Source of the DNA: an uncultured Synergistales bacterium
Lineage (GTDB): Bacteria; Synergistota; Synergistia; Synergistales; Aminobacteriaceae
Length of the DNA: 11,017 nucleotides
Assembly (NCBI GenBank): GCA_905233515.1
Contig: CAJOEQ010000009.1
Location: forward strand, 1-11,017
Direction: 5' to 3'
Positions 1-5,897 of this stretch are shown here, in pieces. Numbering within the stretch: the stretch's first letter is position 1; each line of letters opens with the position of its first letter. Both the position numbers and the translations under genes were made by a program. The notes below the pieces were generated by a model that saw only the letters and a program-made list of their open reading frames with translations, was not told the origin of the DNA and ran no database searches.

Positions 1-720
1 AATACCAGCAAGCCAGATATTAACGTCGGCAAATCTTCGGGCGAGTTCAAAGCAAACTGCAAAAATAGTAGAGCCCACAGTAAAGACACGAACATTAAAG
101 ACTTTCTCCCAAATTAGCGAAAAAATATCTTTCCAAGTCATGGGCGGAATAGCAAATGAAAATTTCTTCTTATTATGTACGTCCAAATTAAAATTATTGA
201 ACTCTTTAAGATAATTCCAGAATCGTCTAATCTCTTGAATATCAGGTGCATTATCTTTATTTCCCCAGCGTGGATTTGAGAATCGCAATAAATATTCATC
301 TTCGTAATGATCAATGATTAAATCAAAAATTTCTTTCTGGTAGACAAAAATAGAATTTCCATTAGCTGATTTTGCGGGCTTACGGAGAGCAATTAAACGC
401 GAGCACCAGCCATCGGAATTTTCGAGATTTGAGAGAGTACGTGATATTGAAGACTGATTTCTGCCTAAAATGAGAGCAATATCTGAAACGTGCCAGAAAA
501 TTTCATTATCATAAAAAATTAAGTGGCTGAAGTCAGGTACGCGACTATTAAATTGACCTTCAAGAAATTCTTTTCTATCGTCTGAAGAGCCCTCGAACTG
601 TCTATAATCTGCAATATAGTCATTGATGAGCTCATGAACTTTTTTGCGTGATTTCTGGAAGTCAAGAAATTTTGCATGTAATTTAACAATTGTGTCTTCC
701 GGCAAATTAAAAACTGGCAA
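1..720 (-). CDS. HTH-containing protein with hydrophobic C-terminal part, partial at window edge
   Basis: I see an uninterrupted 240-codon frame running off the left edge. The chosen start is TTG at 720-718, nine bases after an AAGGGGAG ribosome binding site; an in-frame TGA lies shortly upstream and no ATG is available. An ATG ORF starting at 755 lies in another frame and is a shadow. Residues 1-60 are charged and helical. Residues 76-100 (WHVSDIALILGRNQSSISRT and following) look like a helix-turn-helix in a winged-helix or RhuM/Bro-N-like setting. Residues 105-135 carry a basic, possibly wing-like stretch. Residues 190-240 become hydrophobic (around VFTVGSTIFAVCFELARRF), so a membrane segment may follow beyond the window. 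The family is not firmly recognised. A membrane-bound transcription regulator or an accessory DNA-binding protein are both possible. It is divergent from the 848 gene. Confidence 0.8.
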   Translation of the reverse strand, partial: MPVFNLPEDTIVKLHAKFLDFQKSRKKVHELINDYIADYRQFEGSSDDRKEFLEGQFNSRVPDFSHLIFYDNEIFWHVSDIALILGRNQSSISRTLSNLENSDGWCSRLIALRKPAKSANGNSIFVYQKEIFDLIIDHYEDEYLLRFSNPRWGNKDNAPDIQEIRRFWNYLKEFNNFNLDVHNKKKFSFAIPPMTWKDIFSLIWEKVFNVRVFTVGSTIFAVCFELARRFADVNIWLAGI

Positions 721-777
721 TTTATAACGCTCCCCTTCAAGATAAAATCAGTCATATCAAGTGCTGCTCAGACGCAT

Positions 778-807
778 TCGACAGATAGAATTATAAACAG
801 GTAAAAT
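778..807 (+). promoter_or_regulatory. Possible promoter for the small exported cysteine protein
   Basis: TCGACA (778-783) and TAAAAT (802-807) are 18 bases apart, upstream of the gene starting at 848. The match is only moderate. It overlaps the much better minus-strand promoter, so the two transcription units would compete for this site if both are real. Confidence 0.3.
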
Positions 808-817
808 AATCTGTCAA
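790..817 (-). promoter_or_regulatory. Consensus sigma-70-type promoter for the minus-strand HTH gene
   Basis: On the minus strand, TTGACA (817-812) is followed after 16 bases by TATAAT (795-790). Both hexamers are perfect matches to consensus. Transcription would start near 783 and give a leader of about 60 bases before the TTG start at 720. The six-base arms ACAGAT (781-786) and ATCTGT (809-814) flank most of this promoter and could form an operator, which is inference only. Confidence 0.75.
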
Positions 818-847
818 AGTAATTATAACTTGAAAGGAGATTAAAAT

Positions 848-1057
848 ATGTCAAAAAAATTAGTTGCAGTTTGCTTAGGAGCTTTGTTCTTGCTGGGTCT
901 AGCCATAACAGCTTGGGCAGAAAAAGCTATACATGTGCAGTGGGTCTGCTCTTATTGCGGTTCAAGAATCTCATCAGTGAGAATGCCGAGCGGTGGGACT
1001 TGCTACAGAAATCCCTACGGTAAGACTCATTCATGGACAGCTGAACGTTATTATTAA
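848..1057 (+). CDS. Small exported cysteine-containing protein, function unknown
   Basis: This is a 69-residue protein with a clear AAAGGAG ribosome binding site eight bases before its ATG. Residues 1-24 form a classical Sec signal peptide (KK, then a Leu/Ala/Val-rich core, then AWA before Glu), giving a mature product of about 45 residues. The mature part has a CSYCG knuckle at roughly residues 34-38, a third Cys near 52 in GGTCYRNPYG, and a His near 61 in KTHSW. C-x2-C plus C and H could bind a metal as in a miniature zinc ribbon, or form disulfides outside the cytoplasm. I recognise no named family. It ends in tandem TAA codons. It is divergent from the HTH gene and separated by 247 bases from the ankyrin gene, so it is probably its own unit. 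Confidence 0.85.
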   Translation: MSKKLVAVCLGALFLLGLAITAWAEKAIHVQWVCSYCGSRISSVRMPSGGTCYRNPYGKTHSWTAERYY

Positions 1058-1071
1058 TAAGCACAATAAAT

Positions 1072-1164
1072 CAGGACAAGGAAATATGCTATAATAATAT
1101 TCGGTAAAATACATAAAGCACTTGATCTATGGGCATAAAAACCCAAAGGTCTTTCTTTGTCCTG
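1072..1164. repeat. Long-range inverted repeat A/A' (12 of 13 pairs)
   Basis: CAGGACAAGGAAA (1072-1084) pairs with TTTCTTTGTCCTG (1152-1164) at 12 of 13 positions. A transcript covering it could close a 67-base loop. On the minus strand, a transcript begun by the TATAAT at 1175-1170 would start almost exactly at this arm and end with its partner, giving a compact RNA of about 93 bases with paired ends, including an inner TGGG/CCCA hairpin. No T-run follows either arm, so it does not look like an ordinary terminator. No known RNA family was recognised. Confidence 0.5.
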
Positions 1165-1180
1165 CTTAAATTATAGCATA
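1085..1180. promoter_or_regulatory. Facing pair of identical extended -10 boxes (inverted repeat B/B')
   Basis: TATGCTATAAT at 1085-1095 and its exact complement ATTATAGCATA at 1170-1180 form an 11-bp perfect inverted repeat. Each copy contains TGCTATAAT, an ideal extended -10 element that needs no good -35, and none is seen. The plus-strand copy would start RNA near 1102 and could drive the operon beginning at 1305. The minus-strand copy would start near 1163. B is interleaved with repeat A (order A-B-A'-B'). Confidence 0.45.
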
Positions 1181-1197
1181 AGAGAGAGTGAAGACTT

Positions 1198-1245
1198 ATG
1201 AAAAGATTATGTGCAGAAGAAATTTGTAAAATTTGCGCTAGTTGA
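1198..1245 (+). CDS. Possible 15-residue Cys-rich leader peptide
   Basis: ATG at 1198 opens a 15-codon frame (MKRLCAEEICKICAS) ending in TGA at 1243-1245, 59 bases before the GTG start of the ankyrin gene. Three of 15 residues are Cys. The upstream purine stretch (AGAGAGAGTGAAG) is only a weak ribosome binding site. It could be a leader peptide for the operon or a chance ORF. Confidence 0.25.
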   Translation: MKRLCAEEICKICAS

Positions 1246-1304
1246 TTATCTCCAATAGAGAGAGAAGAGATTGGCGCAATATTTGTATTAAGGAGGTCTT
1301 TACA

Positions 1305-4300
1305 GTGAGCAGAAAAATTTTAAGTATAGTTATATTAATGGTTATTTGTTTAGTATTATTTTTATGCCATAAAGGTATTACTAACGCAAATATTATAACG
1401 ACGGAAGACGCGGATAAATTTGTAAATCTTTGTGCTTATAGTTCCCCTGAAGAAATACAATCGGCTTTGAATAACGGTGCTGATGTATTTGTAGAAGGAC
1501 GGGTAAGTTTTGAAATTGATCCTTCTCATGAAACTGAAGCACGTATGAATCCTTTAATGGCAGCTTCCTTGCTAAATTCTGATCCTGAAGTTATAAAAAT
1601 TTTATTAAACGCTGGGGCAAATGTAAATGCAATAAATAATAATGAGGTCAGATATCTCCCTTCTGGCATGACGGCTTTAATGTATGCTGCTATGAAAAAT
1701 TCAAATCCTGAAGTCTTGAGAGTATTAATAGAAGCAGGAGCCCAAGTTGAACAGAGTACAAAAAATCGTGAAGATGTAAATGCATTATATTTTGCTGTGT
1801 CTGTTAATCCAAATCTTGAAATACTAAATATTCTGCTTAATGCAGGAGCTAATGTAAGTGATGACATCTTAATAAATGCTCTTAAGAATTCAAATCCCGA
1901 AATTTTGTCTGCCTTGATCCATAAAGGTTTGAATGTTAATGTCAGAAATAAATATGGTACAACACCATTAATCGAATTTGCTGGTAGTAATTCAAATCTC
2001 GAAGTGTTAAAAATTTTACTTAATGCAGGAGCTGATATTAATGCGCAGAATAAATACGGTGTTACGCCGTTGATAAATGCTGCCCGAAATAATAGTAATC
2101 CTGAAATTGTCATAGCCTTAGTAGAAGCCGGAGCAGATGTTCATATCAGAGATTATTACGGGAACGGTAGAAAAGCTATTGATCACATTATAAATAATAG
2201 TAAGCTTAAGAATACGAATGCTGTTAACGTTTTACAGAACACTATGACTAAATATCCCGACACTTCAAAGCCTTATAATTATCTTACGTCGGAAGAACTT
2301 AGGAATATTTGCGGTTCTGGTTCTGTTGAGGATGTAAAAAATTTGCTCTCGTCAAAAGATGTTTCATGGGATTCTATGATTATTTCGAGCTTAGGTGATT
2401 CGTATTATTATGTCCCTGTGTTAAATGAAGCTATATCTGCCGCCATGGTTTATGATAAGATAAAAATTATTAATTACATCAGAAGCATTCTTTCGGCAGA
2501 CGTAGATATAAATGCAAAAAATTCTGAAACTGGCGAACAGATATTAGCAGGAGCATTAAATGTAGTTCTCGGCTTTAGCAGCTTTTCTAATAATTTAGAT
2601 CTGGTTGTTGATTTAATTGTGGCTGGAGCAGATTTAACATCCGAGACGGGATATCGCGACATGCCTTTGATGAAAATTGCAGAAGAAATCCCAGAACTGA
2701 TTCCAATGCTGATAAATTCCGGGATTGATGTAAACATTCAAGATAAGAACGGTCAAACTATGCTTATGAAAGTAGCAGCAGGATTTAATATTAGAAATTT
2801 GAGAGATAATTTTCTCGAAAGTTTAGCGCATATTTCATCGGGTGACACAAATATACCTGATAGAATGAATGATAGTTATACTACTGCGCTTCAATCACTG
2901 ATAAAAGCTGGTGCTGATGTAAATGCTGTAGACAAAAACGGAATGACGGCTTTAATGAAGGTTCATTATGATATGAACTTAGATAGAATTAAAATTTTGC
3001 TAGATTCCGGAGCCGACGTAAATATACGCGCAAAAAATGGAACTACAGCGATACTTCAAATGGCTATACGTTCTAGTATTATGTTAAATCTTCATGGCGA
3101 ATTATCCGAGAGAAATCCGATACAAGCTCTCATAAATGCCGGTGCTGATGTAAATATAAAGAATGAAGACGGCGATAATGTTCTTACTATAATATTGAAG
3201 AAACCTGCTATAAATTATTATGTTTCCCTTTTTGCCAACGCAGAATTATTGAGATATTTCCCGAATGACAGCGCAATAGAATTAGAGTTAACAAATAGCG
3301 TGCCTTTTGTGCGTTCATTAATAAATGCCGGGATCGATATAAATTCAGTTAATAATAACGGTGAGACAGCTTTGACTCTTGCGATCCAGAAAAATTTATT
3401 ATTGACCGCTATAGAATTAATAAAATCAGGAGCAAAATTATCTGACGAGAAAGAATTTAAATTTGATCAGGATAAAGCGGCTATAATTATCTGGAGCTTG
3501 TTGAATTCAAATAGTAATCTGCTGAATAAAGATGAAAAAATCTCACTGGCAAAATCAGCTGTTAAATATGGATTCTTTGACATAAACGCTAAAAATAAAA
3601 ATGGCTGGACTCTTTTAATGGATTTATCGCATGGAGATTCTTTATTGCAAAATAGTTATGAGATAGCCGGTATGCTTATCGAGGCCGGAGCAGATGTAAA
3701 TATTTCTACAAATGAAGGAATTACAGCCTTAATGATAGCAGCTCATAATAATCAAGCCGAAATTATTAAAGAACTTGTTAATCACGGTGCAAATCTTGAA
3801 GCAAAGGATTCTGACGAAGATAGCGCGCTTACTGTAGCAATAACAGCCGGGCAAATAGATTCTGTAAAAACTCTCATTCAAGCCGGTGCTAATGTCAATA
3901 CAAGAAATAAAAAAGGTGTTACAGCTTTAATGCTGGCAAGTGTGAATGAGAAAGCATCTAAGGATCCTGAAATCTTGAAGGCTCTCATTAATGCCGGAGC
4001 AAATATAAATGCTCGTGATGATAAAATCGGAGCAACAGCTTTAATTGCTGCTTCTGCTATTGGCTCAAATCCTGAAATAATTTCGGCACTCTTGGACGCC
4101 GGAGCAAATCCGAATCTTACAGATAACGATGGCGTGAGAGCAGTAGATTATATTCGTAATAACGAAAAATTGAATCAAACAAGCGCAGTAGATTTATTAG
4201 TCATGACAACTGACTCTGCAGAATATTTCAGAAATAATAATATGACAAGAAACAAAGACAACAGAGGCTCAGAGAAAATTGACGTTTTCAAACTTGCCAG

Positions 4301-5465
4301 AACCGGAACCCCTGAACAGCTTCGAGAGGCCGTAAGAAGAGGAGCAAAATTTAATGTCGCGAGAAATTACAGCGATATAGAAGATGAAGATAATGAGCTA
4401 TTTGATAACAGTGAAACCCCTTTACATCATGCAGCGTTTTATAATCACAATCCAGAGAGCATAAGATTTTTAATTTCGCAGGGACTTGACGTAAATGCTT
4501 CTGCCAGCAGCGGAATGAGCACTATCGGGAATCCTCTGTCGTGTGCGATAAAAGGCAAAAACGTTGAAGCAGTCAAAGAACTTCTTAAAGCAGGCGCAGA
4601 TCCCAACAGCTGGACTCAGGAAGGTTCTTACACTTTAGCAGGCAGCCCGTTTCATTTACTAGCGATTTTATATACTGATAATAACGATCACAAACTGGCA
4701 GAAATTATTATTCAGGCGTTGAGAGAATCGGGCGGAAGAGTAGATAATCATACAAAATCATCAGAAAAGTTAAATGTATTTCTGCCTCGTAATAAATGGA
4801 CTTCATCAAATCCGCTTGAGAACATGGACGCCTCAAATGCAGAAATGTCTAATTTTGCAGCTTCGTGTACGCCCCTTATGTATGCGGTTATGTACGACAA
4901 TCCCGGGATTGTGAATCTTTTGCTTGATGCCGGAGCAAATCCAAATATACGCAGTGCCGAAGGAAAAACAGCTATGGATTATGCTAATAATTTGCCTAAG
5001 AATGCGCAATTAAGAAAATGGCAGGCCTTCAACAGGTTAAAGACTCTCTCTAATCCTTCAGGCACAACGGGCAGTAATCCAAATTGGGACAGAGCTGATA
5101 TGTTGGTCGGACAGGGAAAAATTCCGATGTACGTGCGTGATAAAGGGAAGTTCGTTTATAATTCTAAAATGAAAATGGTACTAATAACGGCTAATAATGT
5201 GCGGCTCCGTTCTCAACCCAATGGAAAGGCAAAAGTTGTAGCTAAAGTAAATAAAATTATATGGGGTTCTATTGAATATCTAGGAGAATGGACTCACCCT
5301 AACGGCGAGAAATGGATCGTAGGAATTTATGACGATTGGGAAAATGCACCTGAGCCGACACCGGAAAACAAGAAAAAAGTCGTCTGGGTATCAGCTAAAT
5401 ATGCCAAGCCTGTAACTTGGCGAGAGTATGAAAGATGGCGAGATAATACTTATGTCCCGGACTAA
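1305..5465 (+). CDS. Giant exported ankyrin-repeat protein with C-terminal SH3-like module
   Basis: I place the start at GTG 1305, eight bases after AAGGAGG, rather than the in-frame TTG at 1242, which has no ribosome binding site and would bury the signal sequence. The protein has 1386 residues. Residues 1-28 are a signal peptide or N-terminal anchor (SRK, then a long Ile/Leu/Val core; the Cys at 21 is preceded by Leu, so no proper lipobox). Residues 37-1230 are ankyrin repeats with the consensus NPEILxxLINAGADVNxxNKxGxTALM. They fall into three blocks (about 34-314, 326-969, 991-1245), each opening with a capping helix pair and closing with a related motif such as AVDYIRNNEKLNQTSAVDLL. Residues 1270-1370 are an SH3-like module (NNVRLRSQPN, GEWTHPNGEKW, WVSAKYAKPV). 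Ankyrin repeats bind proteins; I infer an extracytoplasmic binding scaffold. It is the first gene of a four-gene operon. Confidence 0.93.
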   Translation: MSRKILSIVILMVICLVLFLCHKGITNANIITTEDADKFVNLCAYSSPEEIQSALNNGADVFVEGRVSFEIDPSHETEARMNPLMAASLLNSDPEVIKILLNAGANVNAINNNEVRYLPSGMTALMYAAMKNSNPEVLRVLIEAGAQVEQSTKNREDVNALYFAVSVNPNLEILNILLNAGANVSDDILINALKNSNPEILSALIHKGLNVNVRNKYGTTPLIEFAGSNSNLEVLKILLNAGADINAQNKYGVTPLINAARNNSNPEIVIALVEAGADVHIRDYYGNGRKAIDHIINNSKLKNTNAVNVLQNTMTKYPDTSKPYNYLTSEELRNICGSGSVEDVKNLLSSKDVSWDSMIISSLGDSYYYVPVLNEAISAAMVYDKIKIINYIRSILSADVDINAKNSETGEQILAGALNVVLGFSSFSNNLDLVVDLIVAGADLTSETGYRDMPLMKIAEEIPELIPMLINSGIDVNIQDKNGQTMLMKVAAGFNIRNLRDNFLESLAHISSGDTNIPDRMNDSYTTALQSLIKAGADVNAVDKNGMTALMKVHYDMNLDRIKILLDSGADVNIRAKNGTTAILQMAIRSSIMLNLHGELSERNPIQALINAGADVNIKNEDGDNVLTIILKKPAINYYVSLFANAELLRYFPNDSAIELELTNSVPFVRSLINAGIDINSVNNNGETALTLAIQKNLLLTAIELIKSGAKLSDEKEFKFDQDKAAIIIWSLLNSNSNLLNKDEKISLAKSAVKYGFFDINAKNKNGWTLLMDLSHGDSLLQNSYEIAGMLIEAGADVNISTNEGITALMIAAHNNQAEIIKELVNHGANLEAKDSDEDSALTVAITAGQIDSVKTLIQAGANVNTRNKKGVTALMLASVNEKASKDPEILKALINAGANINARDDKIGATALIAASAIGSNPEIISALLDAGANPNLTDNDGVRAVDYIRNNEKLNQTSAVDLLVMTTDSAEYFRNNNMTRNKDNRGSEKIDVFKLARTGTPEQLREAVRRGAKFNVARNYSDIEDEDNELFDNSETPLHHAAFYNHNPESIRFLISQGLDVNASASSGMSTIGNPLSCAIKGKNVEAVKELLKAGADPNSWTQEGSYTLAGSPFHLLAILYTDNNDHKLAEIIIQALRESGGRVDNHTKSSEKLNVFLPRNKWTSSNPLENMDASNAEMSNFAASCTPLMYAVMYDNPGIVNLLLDAGANPNIRSAEGKTAMDYANNLPKNAQLRKWQAFNRLKTLSNPSGTTGSNPNWDRADMLVGQGKIPMYVRDKGKFVYNSKMKMVLITANNVRLRSQPNGKAKVVAKVNKIIWGSIEYLGEWTHPNGEKWIVGIYDDWENAPEPTPENKKKVVWVSAKYAKPVTWREYERWRDNTYVPD

Positions 5466-5504
5466 AATTTTTGTACATGCTAAATTTTAAGAAGGGAACT
5501 TGCT

Positions 5505-5897
5505 TTGAAAAATTTATGGGAACAATTTTTAATTAGAGTTTTCGTAGATAATTTGACGCTGTGTAAATATTGGCGTTGTCATCAGCTTTCTGAACGTTCA
5601 TTTTTTGTCAGGGGGCGGCAATTTCATTTGTGTGCTCGCTGTACAGGAATTATTACAGGTTATTTCTTATCGCCTTTAGCATACTTTACGTTGGGTGAAG
5701 AAGTAACCTTTTATTTTATAATTTGTGCTATGATAATAGCATTGGACGGCTTTACGCAGTTATGGAAGTTGCGAGAGAGTGCAAATATTTTGCGTTTCGT
5801 TACGGGCTTGAGCTTCGGATTAACTTTTCCGTCTTTCTGCTTCGTGATTTTAATAAAGATATTTCACCTGATAAAGGAGTGTTACGGATGGCAGTAG
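5505..5897 (+). CDS. DUF2085 family membrane protein
   Basis: This is a 130-residue protein starting at TTG 5505, eight bases after GAAGGG. It carries the DUF2085 signature: CHQ (25-27), RSFF (31-34), a GRQFHLCARCTG core (37-48) with a C-x2-C pair, Asp81 with Gln85, RESAN (90-94) and RFVTGL (97-102). Two or three hydrophobic helices (about 47-64, 67-82, 98-120) place it in the membrane. The family is widespread and of unknown biochemistry; the conserved Cys/His/Arg set suggests a metal- or redox-linked role, but that is inference. It lies 39 bases after the ankyrin gene, and its last ten bases overlap the next start, so it is very likely co-translated with its neighbours. Confidence 0.88.
   Translation: MKNLWEQFLIRVFVDNLTLCKYWRCHQLSERSFFVRGRQFHLCARCTGIITGYFLSPLAYFTLGEEVTFYFIICAMIIALDGFTQLWKLRESANILRFVTGLSFGLTFPSFCFVILIKIFHLIKECYGWQ

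Noticed and set aside
519..755. 78-codon ATG ORF on the minus strand
   Set aside because: It overlaps in another frame the 240-codon TTG frame, which has the better ribosome binding site placement and reads to the window edge; the 78-codon product has no recognisable features.
1072..1164. SRP, 6S, or known riboswitch RNA
   Set aside because: It lacks the GGAA-loop core of SRP RNA, is too short for 6S RNA, and shows none of the conserved cores of the riboswitches I compared by eye.
1325..1370. Lipoprotein signal in the ankyrin protein
   Set aside because: Cys21 follows Leu-Phe-Leu; a lipobox needs Gly, Ala or Ser just before the Cys, so an ordinary signal peptide or anchor is more likely.
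1526..2113. 195-codon minus-strand ORF inside the ankyrin gene
   Set aside because: It is a mirror of repeat-coding DNA on the other strand, with no ribosome binding site context and clear ankyrin coding on the plus strand. The same holds for 2474-2737, 5974-6270 and 9912-10286 on the minus strand and 7026-7214 and 9979-10296 on the plus strand.
5723..5887. 55-codon upstream extension of the Sel1/SH3b gene
   Set aside because: It overlaps DUF2085 coding in another frame and lacks a ribosome binding site; ATG 5888 has AAAGGAG at ideal spacing and starts the conserved-looking domain.
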